From: Candidatus Dependentiae bacterium
GTDB lineage: Bacteria > Babelota > Babeliae > Babelales > Babelaceae
DNA length: 64,000 bases
Direction of reading: 5' to 3'
NCBI GenBank assembly: GCA_013821315.1
Contig: JACDHA010000003.1
Coordinates: 21,411 to 85,410, forward strand
Positions 42,862 to 52,348 of this stretch are shown here, in pieces. Made by a program: the position numbers and the translations under genes. How positions within the stretch are numbered: the first letter of the stretch is position 1; each line of letters begins with the position of its first letter. The notes beneath the pieces were generated by a model that saw only the letters and a program-made list of their open reading frames with translations, did no database searches and was not told the DNA's origin.

Positions 42862-43041
42862 AAAATTCCTTAAAACAAAAGTGTTTGAAATAATAACTGT
42901 ATTAGTATATAAAATAATAACATATTGGGACTATTAGTCAAATGCTTGCTTTGATAGTAACTATTTGATTGACTATCTGTTTTTGTCTGTTCTAAGCTAA
43001 AGCACTTGTATTACTAGATCTAAATGTTAAAAAGGTAAACT

Positions 43042-43662
43042 ATGTGTTTTTCAGTTCAAGCAAGTTTTGCAGCCGCATTATTATTATCAACGTTAGGATA
43101 CACAGCGTTACGACGTGTACGATCATCTAGGTATTATCCTTTTGCTTGTGTGCCAATGTTTTTTGCTCTTCAACAATATGCTGAAGGGGCTCTCTGGCTT
43201 AATCATGATTATGGTATACTGCATGAACTTGTTAAGCTAGCAGTATATGCTTTCTTGGGCATTGCTTTTGGTGGTTGGCCTATACTTATGCCTTTTGCTT
43301 TATATCTTATTGAAAAAGATATAAGTCGACGTATAGTACTGAGCTTACTACTCTTATGGGGTATTGCTTTTGCTGCTTATTCTCTTTGGGCATTAAGTAC
43401 TTATGGTGCAGAAGCAGTTATTCAAGAGCATCATATTTATTATAGTTTTATCGCACCACAGTCTAATAGCTTTAATATGTTTTTATATTGGATACCTGTT
43501 GTGGGATCTTTTTTTGTTTCAAGCAAGCGCTTTATGCCCTTATTTGGGCTTATAGTTTCTATTGCTTTAGCTGTAAGTTATTATATGTGGTATACCTACC
43601 TCACTTCAGTCTGGTGTTTTTTTGCCGCATTACTTAGTGCTTGTGTGGTTGCTCTTGTATAG
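43042..43662 (+). CDS. Polytopic membrane protein (DUF6629-like)
   Basis: A 206-residue protein with about six hydrophobic segments, beginning MCFSVQASFAAALLLSTLGY. An MCFS start and the segment PMFFALQQYAEGALWL are features of the DUF6629 family, as I recall it. AAAGG precedes the ATG. The function of the family is unknown. Its 3' end overlaps the convergent phosphatase gene by 67 bases. Confidence 0.75.
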   Translation: MCFSVQASFAAALLLSTLGYTALRRVRSSRYYPFACVPMFFALQQYAEGALWLNHDYGILHELVKLAVYAFLGIAFGGWPILMPFALYLIEKDISRRIVLSLLLLWGIAFAAYSLWALSTYGAEAVIQEHHIYYSFIAPQSNSFNMFLYWIPVVGSFFVSSKRFMPLFGLIVSIALAVSYYMWYTYLTSVWCFFAALLSACVVALV

Positions 43663-45269
43663 TTTTTAGCAGCTGCCACAGAATTTTTTAGCCTCTGCGT
43701 TTGATCTGTATCAAAAAAAAGAACTTTATGACCCCAAGATTTACTTTGGTAAGCAGTATCTTGAAAATAATGTTCAAGTTTCCAATTGTTAAATATTTTT
43801 TGAGGCTTAAGGAGAGCAAACGAATCATAAGTAAAGCAGTTTTCACCACTGTTTTCTAGTTTTGACTCTGGCGATGATATAAGTGTAAAGACTGTATTGT
43901 CATCCCAGACGTTTACAAGCCCTTTAGAGCAACAAATCATATCAAGCATAGGACCACCGGTGGTATTATTATGCTGATGGCCCCGTATAACACCTTTAAG
44001 TGAGCTGCGTTGCGAGTTGCCCCATGAAAGCATATCATGTGAAAGGTCGCGCCCATATACCCAGCGGCTAAATCGCTTATCTCCGTTTGGGCTAAAGGCG
44101 CTTTTACTATTAGTATAAAAGTCACTCCACATAAAGCCTACACATCTTTTGCTTCCTGTTACTGGATTAGTAAAATAGGGGCTAGGGAAGACTAGATTTT
44201 GTATTTCTGAACATAAAATATCGAGATTACTTGCTAGTTTTATACTGTTTTGTGACTGCTGATTTAAAAAAGTATTAAAATTGTGTCTGCGTGCAAATGT
44301 ACCTATTAGTTCATACTTATACTGTTGAACTGAACTAAGTAGCTTTCGTGGATTATAGCCCAGTTCCATGCCCCCGTGGCAGCACTGCATAAAGTTAATA
44401 TGATCTGTTGTACCAGAGCCTATATAGACTACTACGGGTAGGAGATCATAAAAGCGACTAAGCATGATTTCTTGTTCTGGAGTTAAAGAAAATTTGCTTT
44501 GTAACTCAAGTAAAAAGCTGGGAGCAACATCTTTCTCGGGTTTTGCTAATTCACCTTTTTTAAATGAAACTGAAATATTATAATCTTCATGGTTACCTCG
44601 TACTAAAAATACTTGGTTTGGATTAGCTAATTTAAGTCGAGCTACCGTATAAAAACACTCAACGCCGTAAATACCCCGGTCAATATAGTCACCTAAAAAA
44701 AGCATATAAAAATTAGGCTGTTTAAGTTTAAAGTTGTTATCAATAAACCCAAGCTCCTGCAGCTTTAGTAAATCTCGCATAAGCGAATGAATGCTGCCAT
44801 GCAAATCTCCAAATAGGGCTATTGTGCTATTGGGCGCTACTATTAAACGCTGCGCGTAGGGTTTGAAAATAAAGTTTTTTGGTATATCGTTAAGATCGAC
44901 TGGTCGCTGTAGATTAGTTATGCCAGGAGCTTGTTCAATAAGTGATTTGTGGTTAATCCAGTTGCTCGAGTTGCTTAAAGTAGTGCCTATAAGCCGGGCG
45001 CATTGAGTGATAGTGGATAAAAATTGGTCTCGATTTAAAACTGCTTTTTGATAATCAGCCTGAGCTGGGAGAGTAGAAAGTTCTATAGGCCGCTCTTTTA
45101 AAGCAGCAATTTTTCGAGCCCATTCTTTTAGGCTATATCCTGTAGGCAAGCTAACTGCCTGTATTTTGCTAGAACATATAACACGCGGAACTAAAGCTAG
45201 CTCTGGAGCTCCATTTGCTGTGGTAACTGTTAAATAAACTAGTATAGCTAGAGATAGAAAAAAGTTCAT
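43596..45269 (-). CDS. Secreted PPP-family serine/threonine phosphatase
   Basis: A 557-residue protein: signal peptide MNFFLSLAILVYLTVTTANG, a 130-residue N-terminal region, then a PPP phosphatase domain. The metal-binding motifs are all present: GDLHG (154-158), GDYIDRG (193-199), GNHE (225-228), HGG (298-300) and RGHQH (about 429-433). These set up a two-metal site that dephosphorylates Ser/Thr residues in eukaryotic PP1/PP2A-like enzymes. GGGAG precedes the ATG. Export makes a host phosphoprotein the plausible substrate, though this is inference. Its 3' end overlaps the convergent DUF6629-like gene. Confidence 0.92.
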   Translation of the reverse strand: MNFFLSLAILVYLTVTTANGAPELALVPRVICSSKIQAVSLPTGYSLKEWARKIAALKERPIELSTLPAQADYQKAVLNRDQFLSTITQCARLIGTTLSNSSNWINHKSLIEQAPGITNLQRPVDLNDIPKNFIFKPYAQRLIVAPNSTIALFGDLHGSIHSLMRDLLKLQELGFIDNNFKLKQPNFYMLFLGDYIDRGIYGVECFYTVARLKLANPNQVFLVRGNHEDYNISVSFKKGELAKPEKDVAPSFLLELQSKFSLTPEQEIMLSRFYDLLPVVVYIGSGTTDHINFMQCCHGGMELGYNPRKLLSSVQQYKYELIGTFARRHNFNTFLNQQSQNSIKLASNLDILCSEIQNLVFPSPYFTNPVTGSKRCVGFMWSDFYTNSKSAFSPNGDKRFSRWVYGRDLSHDMLSWGNSQRSSLKGVIRGHQHNNTTGGPMLDMICCSKGLVNVWDDNTVFTLISSPESKLENSGENCFTYDSFALLKPQKIFNNWKLEHYFQDTAYQSKSWGHKVLFFDTDQTQRLKNSVAAAKNYTRATTQALSNAAKKHQTEVR

Positions 45270-45412
45270 AACTACTCCCTTTGTATTGGAACTCTTCTTA
45301 ACTATAAGCTATATAAGTAAATGCTTTCAAGAGAACGTAGTACTAAAGTATACTATTGCTTTTAGGCACTTTAGAGCACCTAACTAAAATACACTTATGT
45401 TCGTATTAAATT

Positions 45413-45450
45413 AGAAACGAGACAGTATGTTATTCTACTGTCTCGTTTCT
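45413..45450 (-). terminator. Hairpin terminator of the ankyrin gene at 45478
   Basis: AGAAACGAGACAGTA and TACTGTCTCGTTTCT form a perfect 15-bp stem around TGTTATTC, 28 bases beyond the stop. The T-run is interrupted. Confidence 0.75.
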
Positions 45451-45477
45451 AAGTATAGTAATTTATTTAAGCAAATT

Positions 45478-46686
45478 TTATTTACTGATATATTTACGAA
45501 TAGTATCTACTATGTCATTGGTTAAAGCATGTTCTTGGGTACAATAAGCATTGATGATACCATGCTTTGAAATACCTAATTCAGGTCCCATAGTACCTAT
45601 ACGATTGCGCAGTAAACGGCCCAAGAATTGGGCATTTGTATTGTTATGTAACTTATACTTTTGTTTTGCTAACTGTGCAAGCTCTCGCTCTTCATCCAAG
45701 CTTAAACCAAGTGATCTGATGAGCTTGCTTGCCAATTTAAAACAGTTCATTTGTAGAGCTTTTTCAATAGTAGCCTGAGTTGGGTTCGAGAGAGCCTCAT
45801 ATATGAGTTCTCTATAAGCATCAATAGCTGCTTCTGATAAGTCTATTTGGGATATGTCATCTATAAAAGGTCTTATTTGTGTATCTTTTTCTAAGTCTTC
45901 AACTAATTCCATGTAGATACGTGCATTTTGATACACTGGATTGCTCTGAATACTAGTAGCAAACGGATTATTAATAAGAACCGCCATAATGTAGTTTGTA
46001 GGTAGGAGCGTTAAGGTACGAACCCTAGTGCTATCTTTAAGTATCAATAGCTTTATGACTTTTGTCATTCTATTGTTTATAGCTTGTGCTAAAGGGGTTA
46101 ATCCATTATATTCAGTTGCAACATTAGCTCCATGAGATATTAAAAGTTCTGCTATAGTTTTATAGCGCTTTTTCGTAGCAGTATGAAGAAGGCTTGGTGA
46201 CCAAGCATCACTAATATTTACGTCACACTGTCCAATTAGTAACCTTACTGTCTCTGTATTACCTGTTTCTACGGCGGCATTGAAAATGTGTTGTTTTTCT
46301 TTTCTATCATTATCATTGCCAAGAGAAGTAACTACTTGCGCTATCTGAGAACAATTTTTGTGTAAAGCAGTGATGGCTATTTGAGTAATAGAAGATGGGC
46401 TTGGTTGATCTGTTGGAGGCAAGTGACTAAGGTAACCTACAAGAGATTGCGCTATTTCTAAACGATTTTCCTGTAGTGCAGTTATAATTAAGTTACTTAA
46501 TTGGGATGAATTAGCTTTATTTGCTATAAATAAGCTGCGAAGACCTATTGTGCTATTATCTTTAATACAAGAAATAGCAGTTGTCATAAAGCGTTCATCT
46601 CCAGTTGTATAAGAGCTCAGCATAGGATAAGCAACTCTAGATGATAAAACAAGTAATGCAATAGATAACGGGATTTTTAGTTTCAT
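45478..46686 (-). CDS. Secreted ankyrin-repeat protein
   Basis: A 402-residue protein from the ATG at 46686, chosen for the AGGAAAA just upstream; the frame has one earlier ATG at 46701. The signal peptide ends SSRVAYPM. The N-terminal half holds four or five divergent ankyrin repeats (IITALQENRLEIAQSLVGYL, IFNAAVETGNTETVRLLIGQ, LLHTATKKRYKTIAELLISHGANV). The C-terminal half is helical and ends EHALTNDIVDTIRKYISK, a weak match to the LPx(D/E)(I/V)xxxI ending of other ankyrin proteins here. Probable exported protein. Confidence 0.85.
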   Translation of the reverse strand: MKLKIPLSIALLVLSSRVAYPMLSSYTTGDERFMTTAISCIKDNSTIGLRSLFIANKANSSQLSNLIITALQENRLEIAQSLVGYLSHLPPTDQPSPSSITQIAITALHKNCSQIAQVVTSLGNDNDRKEKQHIFNAAVETGNTETVRLLIGQCDVNISDAWSPSLLHTATKKRYKTIAELLISHGANVATEYNGLTPLAQAINNRMTKVIKLLILKDSTRVRTLTLLPTNYIMAVLINNPFATSIQSNPVYQNARIYMELVEDLEKDTQIRPFIDDISQIDLSEAAIDAYRELIYEALSNPTQATIEKALQMNCFKLASKLIRSLGLSLDEERELAQLAKQKYKLHNNTNAQFLGRLLRNRIGTMGPELGISKHGIINAYCTQEHALTNDIVDTIRKYISK

Positions 46687-46812
46687 ATTTTTCCTAAACA
46701 AATTTTATACTAACATTTAATTGATACTATAAATAAGTTTATACAATTTTAAATATTAATCAAATTGAAATTTAAATTAGGCGCTGTGTATGCATTTAGC
46801 TTATGTAAGGAC

Positions 46813-46852
46813 AAAAAAATAAGGTGATGTAATCTAATACACCACCTTATTT
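46813..46852 (-). terminator. Rho-independent terminator of dnaK
   Basis: On the minus strand AAATAAGGTGGTGTA pairs with TACATCACCTTATTT around a 6-base loop and is followed by TTTT, about 20 bases after the dnaK stop. Confidence 0.88.
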
Positions 46853-46872
46853 GTACGCAGGGAGTCTGTTAA

Positions 46873-48765
46873 TTACTCTTTAATATCTGCATCAATTGGA
46901 CCTTGATCATCAGTATTTGATGATTCAGAAGCTTCTGGTTGAGCACCAGCTGCTTCAGGGTTATTTTTGTATAAGAATTCGGCAACTTTATGAGAAGCTT
47001 GTAGCAATTCATCGGTTGCTTTTTGTAGTTCTTCTGCATTTTCTGCTTGATCTTTAAGAGTAGTTTTTGCTGTCTCTAAAGCTGTTTCGAGCGCTTGAGC
47101 ATCTTCACCTGAGAGTTTTTCTCTGTTTTCTTTAAGAGTTTTCTCGATATCAATGATAAGGCCGTCAAGGCGATTTCTTTTTTCAACTGTTTCGCGGATC
47201 TTTTTATCTTCAGTGGCATGTTCTTGAGCTTCTTTAACAAGACGTTCAACTTCCTCTTTAGATAAGCTGGTATTACTAGTAATAGTAATCTTTTGTTCTT
47301 TGCCAGATGCTTTATCTTTTGCAGAAACATGTACAATACCGTTAGCGTCAATATCGAAAGTTACTTCGATTTGAGGTACACCACGTGGTGCTGTTGGGAT
47401 GCCTTCAAGTCTAAATTGGCCAAGTACTTTATTGTCTTTAGCCATTTCGCGTTCACCTTGTACAACACGAATGTCTACAGCTGTTTGATTGTCTTCAGCA
47501 GTACTAAACACCTGTGATTTACGTGACGGTATAGTAGTATTACGTTCAATTAAACGTGTTGTAACACCGCCCATTGTTTCAATTCCAAGTGAAAGTGGCG
47601 TAACATCAAGTAATAGTACATCAGTTACTTCACCACCTAAAATAGCACCTTGTACCGCAGCACCTATAGCAACTACTTCATCAGGGTTAACTGATTTATT
47701 TGGCTCTTTGCCAAAGAAATCTTTAACAAGCTGTTGTACTTTAGGAATACGTGTTGAACCACCAACTAAAAGAACTTCATCAATTTGACTTTTGTTAATT
47801 GAAGCATCTTCTATAGCGCGACGGCATGGTATAAGTAAACGCTCAAATAAGTCTGCACATAATGATTCAAATTTAGCACGAGAAAGCTTTAATATTAAAT
47901 GCTTAGGACCTGAAGCATCTGCTGTAATATACGGCAAATTAATCTCAGTTTCATTCATGCTTGAAAGCTCGATTTTAGCTTTTTCTGCAGATTCTTTAAG
48001 ACGTTGTAATGCCATGCGGTCATTATGAAGATCAATGCCTTGGTCTTTTTTAAATTCTTCAATAATATAAGTTATAATCTTATTATCAACGTCGTCACCA
48101 CCTAAATGAGTGTCTCCATTAGTTGATTTAACTTCAATAACGCCATCGTTAATTTCTAAAATAGAAACGTCAAATGTACCACCACCAAAGTCAAATACTA
48201 CAATAGTGCCGTTCTTCTTTTTATCTGAACCATACGCTAAAGCAGCAGCTGTAGGCTCGTTGATAATACGTTTTACATCAAGACCAGCTATGCGACCCGC
48301 ATCTTTAGTTGCTTGTCTTTGTGAATCGTTAAAATAAGCAGGAACAGTAATAACCGCTTCTGTTACTGCGTGTCCTAAGTAGTTTTCAGCAGATTGCTTT
48401 AACTTGCCTAAAATTGCCGCAGAAATCTCTTCTGGGGTATACTCTTTACCTTGTGCTAGGATTGCTACACCACCATCTTTGGTTTTAGTAATCTTGTAAG
48501 GAATATGTTTGGTTTCGTTAAGTGTTTCTTCATACTTGCGACCAATAAAGCGCTTTGCAGAAAAGATAGTGTTTTCTGGGTTAGTTACTGCTTGACGCTT
48601 AGCAACAACACCTACAAGGCGTTTGCCATCTTTGGTAAAAGCAACAACTGAAGGAGTAGTGTTTTGACCTTCTTCATTTGGTATTACTTTAGGCGTACCT
48701 GCTTCCATAACGGAAACTACTGAGTTGGTTGTTCCTAAATCTATACCTATAATTTTTTTAGCCAT
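46873..48765 (-). CDS. dnaK: Chaperone DnaK (Hsp70)
   Basis: A 630-residue Hsp70 with [18 protein letters not shown] at the start, the [16 protein letters not shown] phosphate loop, [22 protein letters not shown], and the substrate domain starting [18 protein letters not shown]. The end (GPIDADIKE) is an acidic tail close to the usual EEVD-like bacterial end. The full length and all nucleotide-binding motifs are intact. It folds and protects proteins with DnaJ and GrpE, neither of which lies next to it here. A consensus promoter precedes it. Confidence 0.98.
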   Translation of the reverse strand: MAKKIIGIDLGTTNSVVSVMEAGTPKVIPNEEGQNTTPSVVAFTKDGKRLVGVVAKRQAVTNPENTIFSAKRFIGRKYEETLNETKHIPYKITKTKDGGVAILAQGKEYTPEEISAAILGKLKQSAENYLGHAVTEAVITVPAYFNDSQRQATKDAGRIAGLDVKRIINEPTAAALAYGSDKKKNGTIVVFDFGGGTFDVSILEINDGVIEVKSTNGDTHLGGDDVDNKIITYIIEEFKKDQGIDLHNDRMALQRLKESAEKAKIELSSMNETEINLPYITADASGPKHLILKLSRAKFESLCADLFERLLIPCRRAIEDASINKSQIDEVLLVGGSTRIPKVQQLVKDFFGKEPNKSVNPDEVVAIGAAVQGAILGGEVTDVLLLDVTPLSLGIETMGGVTTRLIERNTTIPSRKSQVFSTAEDNQTAVDIRVVQGEREMAKDNKVLGQFRLEGIPTAPRGVPQIEVTFDIDANGIVHVSAKDKASGKEQKITITSNTSLSKEEVERLVKEAQEHATEDKKIRETVEKRNRLDGLIIDIEKTLKENREKLSGEDAQALETALETAKTTLKDQAENAEELQKATDELLQASHKVAEFLYKNNPEAAGAQPEASESSNTDDQGPIDADIKE

Positions 48766-48813
48766 TAGTGACCTTTCTTAATTTCATTACTTTAAGTACT
48801 ATATATACTTTAT

Positions 48814-48842
48814 ATTCTACTAGAAAACCGCCTAATTGTCAA
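48814..48842 (-). promoter_or_regulatory. Sigma-70-type promoter of dnaK
   Basis: Read on the minus strand, TTGACA (48842-48837) and TAGAAT (48819-48814) are 17 bases apart, about 50 bases upstream of the dnaK ATG. Confidence 0.75.
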
Positions 48843-48931
48843 GAATAAAACTAAGATTGTTTTAGTGCAGTCGGCTCAAATTTGTTATAATTATAAGTAT
48901 ATATTTTTTTAAAGTTGATATCAACAATAGA

Positions 48932-48964
48932 GACCTCATGAGCTTGGATAAGCTATGAGGCCTC
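48932..48964 (-). terminator. Hairpin downstream of the small gene at 48985
   Basis: GACCTCATGAGCTT pairs, with one bulge, with AAGCTATGAGGCCTC. It lies 20 bases after the stop of the 51-residue gene; the T-run is weak. Confidence 0.55.
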
Positions 48965-48984
48965 AAGTAACTTTTAACTACTCG

Positions 48985-49140
48985 TTATTTACCCGTTACG
49001 TACGAGTAAGCAGTTACTATCCAGTTTTTTACGGTGTCAACATAAAAGGCAGGAGCTAGTGTGCCAAATAAAAGCAAAGACAAACCACCTAATAATAGTT
49101 TAGTTTTTAAAGTTGTGTGTGAAAAAATAAAATTAGACAT
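48985..49140 (-). CDS. Small single-helix membrane protein (51 residues)
   Basis: An ATG at 49140 preceded by GGGGAG opens a 51-residue frame: MSNFIFSHTTLKTKLLLGGL, then SLLLFGTLAPAFYVDTVKNW and a short end. One hydrophobic segment at about 14-32. A hairpin follows the stop. No family is recognised. It lies between dnaK and the flippase gene and is probably an independent small envelope protein. Confidence 0.65.
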   Translation of the reverse strand: MSNFIFSHTTLKTKLLLGGLSLLLFGTLAPAFYVDTVKNWIVTAYSYVTGK

Positions 49141-49203
49141 AACAATCTCCCCAAAAAGTAGTTAAATAAGTTTATCTAATTAATGTAACCTAAAATAGCT
49201 GTT

Positions 49204-50586
49204 TTACAAGAGGGTACTGGCTATTTTTGTCACACTATTAAATAAAAAAGAAACTACAATGGTATATATTAAAAGTTTTTTTTCAAGTTTAAACGTTGGT
49301 TTAATGTTCCAATAATAAAAAGAAAAACCACTTAAAGCTAAAAACATACCAAGGCGCACGCCTACAAGAATACTAAAAAATAATTTGCCCAAGCTCATAT
49401 AAGGCAATGTTATATAAAGCACTATAAAACTTAATAGATTAAAAATAAAAAATATATGAGCTTTCTTTTCAACGGTATACCAACGCTCATAAAGAGCAAA
49501 AAAACTTTCTATAAAACTTAAAATAAGAAACACATATACGCTTGCCCAGCTTGTTAGAGAAATGTCACCACCTAAATGCCAGTGTTGATAAGCTCTTATA
49601 AGTACTTGTATATTAATAACCAAAAAAATGCCTAAAACATACAGAGCCTGGTGTAATTTATAAGAAAGAGTGCTAAAAGTGGCGCGACGTTCCTCAAGTG
49701 GTTTATCTGTAAGATGAGCAAATACAGCATTACTTGCTATACCAAAGACTTTTTGAGCCACAGTTGATAGTATTTGAGAAAAAGAGGTAACAATTTTAAG
49801 AAAGCTTGCCTGTTGGCTACCTAATCTTAAGGCACATAAAGGTACTAGAAAATTACCCGAAAATAATTGCACTACCATTTGATTACTAAAGGTAAAAAAT
49901 CGAATTTTAGTTAAAGCTTTTAATGACAGTAACTCTGGTGTGTGAGCTGATAGATTTTCTTTAGGTAAGTGCTTATAAATAGTATAGCACCTAAAAAGTA
50001 ACGTAAGCGCTTGCCCTGTAGAGATAAAACCTAAAATAACCCATGTGTGAACCGTTGTGGTTAAAAAGCCCTGATAATAGGTGGCCCAAAAAAATAGTAA
50101 ATAGCCTAGCATGCCAAGCACTTCAACAAGCGCTGTTGTTTTATTTAAAAAATTTAGCTGCAAGAAACTTTTAGCCGTTTTTTTTGCACTTTCACATAAA
50201 AAAGTATAACCAAAGAGTGTATAAAGGGGCACATCGAAAACGGGGATAGTACTCAAAAACAGAAAAAATAAAGCTGCTAAAAGTGCTGATACAAGAAGTA
50301 TAAGTGATTGGGAGCCTATATAATACTTTACAAGCTTACTAAATTGTTGCTTGCTTGAGATTATGGTAGTTAAAAAAGGGGCCAGAGAAGTATCAAAACC
50401 AAAGTTAAAAAGCGTTATGCCTAAATATAAAAGAGATAAGAGACAGCTAAAGCTGCCATGAAACGAAGACCCTAAAAAAGATCGCACAAGCAAATGGTGC
50501 ACGAGCAGCAGTATTTGAGTGCCTACTGAGTCGATTAAGTTCCAGTAGAGGCTTGTATTGAATTGCTTAAAATACGGTACGCGCAT
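49204..50586 (-). CDS. Wzx/MATE-type flippase-like membrane protein
   Basis: A 460-residue protein with about 12 to 14 hydrophobic segments. The start (SLYWNLIDSVGTQILLLVHHLLVRSFLGSSFHGSFSCLLSLLYLG) resembles the polysaccharide exporter/flippase family that moves lipid-linked sugars across the inner membrane. No glycan-synthesis genes adjoin it. Lipid II or surface-polysaccharide flipping are both possible. The assignment rests on topology and the N-terminal pattern. Confidence 0.7.
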   Translation of the reverse strand: MRVPYFKQFNTSLYWNLIDSVGTQILLLVHHLLVRSFLGSSFHGSFSCLLSLLYLGITLFNFGFDTSLAPFLTTIISSKQQFSKLVKYYIGSQSLILLVSALLAALFFLFLSTIPVFDVPLYTLFGYTFLCESAKKTAKSFLQLNFLNKTTALVEVLGMLGYLLFFWATYYQGFLTTTVHTWVILGFISTGQALTLLFRCYTIYKHLPKENLSAHTPELLSLKALTKIRFFTFSNQMVVQLFSGNFLVPLCALRLGSQQASFLKIVTSFSQILSTVAQKVFGIASNAVFAHLTDKPLEERRATFSTLSYKLHQALYVLGIFLVINIQVLIRAYQHWHLGGDISLTSWASVYVFLILSFIESFFALYERWYTVEKKAHIFFIFNLLSFIVLYITLPYMSLGKLFFSILVGVRLGMFLALSGFSFYYWNIKPTFKLEKKLLIYTIVVSFLFNSVTKIASTLL

Positions 50587-50754
50587 GGGTGCAACCTATT
50601 GGCTAAAGGTTTAAGAACTTAGTGTTAGTATACCAAAAAATAAGCTAGTGTTAACAAAAATTACTGCTATACTAAAAGCGGGTAAAAGCTTTCAAGGGTA
50701 AGTACCACCTTAGTTTGCCAAGTATACTTTTGTATAATTGGGGAAAGGGTCGCT

Positions 50755-51312
50755 ATGTTTTCCTTAAATGAAAAAGTTGTCTATCCCGGTCATGGTGTAG
50801 CTCGCATTAAGAGTTTAGTAAAAAAGACCATGGCAGGAAAAGAAACAACATTTTATGAGCTTACCTTTTTAAGTAAAGATGTAACGGTGCTTGTACCTAC
50901 AAGTAATGCTGATTCTGTTGGCATACGACCGTTAAGTTCTGATGAGCATATATATACTATTTTTAAGTTACTTGCTGAGCCTGCACGACGTATTACTCAC
51001 TATGAGTTTACTGCAAGCAATTGGAATAAGCGCAACAAAGAGTATCAAAACAAATTGCGTACAGGTAGTCTCACTGATTTGTCAGAAATTTATCGTGATT
51101 TGCGCTATATAGCAACTCAAAAAGAGCTTTCGTTTGGTGAAAAAAACCTTTTACAACAAGCAGAAGCTCTCCTTATAGAAGAAGTTGCTCTAGTCAGACA
51201 AGTAAGTGAAGAAAAAGCTATTGAGCAATTGCGCAGCTTATGTGCAGCTCATCGCCAAAAACATACACCTGAAGAATTTGCTTCTAAAACTAAATATATC
51301 GAAATTCCTTAA
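50755..51312 (+). CDS. carD: CarD/CdnL family RNA-polymerase-binding regulator
   Basis: A 185-residue protein. The N-terminal Tudor-like domain (FSLNEKVVYPGHGVARIKSLVKKTMAGKETTFYELTFLSKDVTVLVPTSNADSVGIRPL) binds the RNA polymerase beta subunit. The helical C-terminal domain (about 75-160) contacts the upstream edge of the promoter bubble. CarD stabilises open complexes, notably at rRNA promoters. A hairpin and then miaA follow. Confidence 0.93.
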   Translation: MFSLNEKVVYPGHGVARIKSLVKKTMAGKETTFYELTFLSKDVTVLVPTSNADSVGIRPLSSDEHIYTIFKLLAEPARRITHYEFTASNWNKRNKEYQNKLRTGSLTDLSEIYRDLRYIATQKELSFGEKNLLQQAEALLIEEVALVRQVSEEKAIEQLRSLCAAHRQKHTPEEFASKTKYIEIP

Positions 51313-51323
51313 TAATTATAAAA

Positions 51324-51344
51324 GGGGGCTGTAAAAAGGCCCCC
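51324..51344 (+). terminator. GC-rich hairpin after carD
   Basis: GGGGGC and GCCCCC pair around TGTAAAAAG, 12 bases after the carD stop. The T-run is short, so some read-through into miaA is likely. Confidence 0.6.
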
Positions 51345-51368
51345 AGTATCTTTTACCCTTTACACGCT

Positions 51369-52337
51369 ATGCAAAAATTATTTTTACTTTTTTCTGGTCC
51401 TACTGCTGTAGGAAAAACTGACTTTGTTAATAGATTAACTGATCAAGCGCCAGAATTGTTTGCTATAATCAATGGTGATATGGGCCAATTGTATACGCCA
51501 CTCTCTATTGGCACTGCTAAACCTGATTGGAAAAACCAAGCTGTCGCCCATTATTTGTTTGATGTTATTGAAAAGCCTCATAATTACACGGTGTCTGAGT
51601 ATAGACAGGCCGTAGTACAGTGCCTAGAAAAAGTCTGGAGTGCCGGCAAAATACCTATCATTGTCGGTGGATCAGGTTTTTATCTTAAATCCCTGTTTTT
51701 TCCGCCTCAAGATCTTGACTTTAAATATACCCCTGAAGAAGTGGTCAATGTTAATTTGAAAAACAACGAGCAAAAAACACCACAAGAATTATGGCAAGAG
51801 CTGTATGCTATTGATCCTGAACGAGCAACCACTATACATATGCATGATGTCTATAGAGTAGAACGTGCTTTAACTATTTGGTATACTACTGGCATAAAAC
51901 CCTCAGAAGCAGGTCCTTTATATACACCCCCAGGCAACTATATCTTTTTACATTTAACTCGTGAGCGTGAAGAGCTGTATACGCGTATTAATGCTCGCAC
52001 GAAACTAATGATTGAGCAGGGTTGGATTGATGAGGTAAAAAGCTTATCAAGCGCCTGGCGATCTTTTTTAAGAGAAAAAAGGCTGATTGGCTACCCAGAA
52101 ATTATAGAATTTTTAGAGGATTCAATAAGTAAGCAAGAGCTTGTTGAATCTATAAGCATGCAAACACGTGCCTATGCAAAAAGACAAGAAACTTTTTGGA
52201 AATCTCTTAAAAAACAGCTTGTGCAAAGTGATACTGAGCAGGTTTATTTAAAACATATTAATGAAGTTAACTTGACTTTATCAAATGTTGATCTATATCT
52301 AAAGCAGTTATTATCTATTGTGAAGTCTTTAAACTAG
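51369..52337 (+). CDS. miaA: tRNA dimethylallyltransferase
   Basis: A 322-residue protein with the P-loop SGPTAVGKTDF (GPTAVGKT at about 9-16), INGDMGQLYTPLSIGTAKPD (in most homologues DSxQxYxxxxIGTAKP), IIVGGSGFYLKSL and DVYRVERALTIWYTTG. MiaA adds a dimethylallyl group to A37 of tRNAs reading UNN codons, which aids frame maintenance. The usual Asp-Ser is Gly-Asp here, a modest departure. A SPOR-domain gene starts 11 bases later. Confidence 0.95.
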   Translation: MQKLFLLFSGPTAVGKTDFVNRLTDQAPELFAIINGDMGQLYTPLSIGTAKPDWKNQAVAHYLFDVIEKPHNYTVSEYRQAVVQCLEKVWSAGKIPIIVGGSGFYLKSLFFPPQDLDFKYTPEEVVNVNLKNNEQKTPQELWQELYAIDPERATTIHMHDVYRVERALTIWYTTGIKPSEAGPLYTPPGNYIFLHLTREREELYTRINARTKLMIEQGWIDEVKSLSSAWRSFLREKRLIGYPEIIEFLEDSISKQELVESISMQTRAYAKRQETFWKSLKKQLVQSDTEQVYLKHINEVNLTLSNVDLYLKQLLSIVKSLN

Positions 52338-52348
52338 AGTAGAGTAGT

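Noticed and set aside
47076..48337. Several open frames on both strands inside dnaK
   Set aside because: They overlap a complete, highly conserved dnaK and show no independent coding signals.
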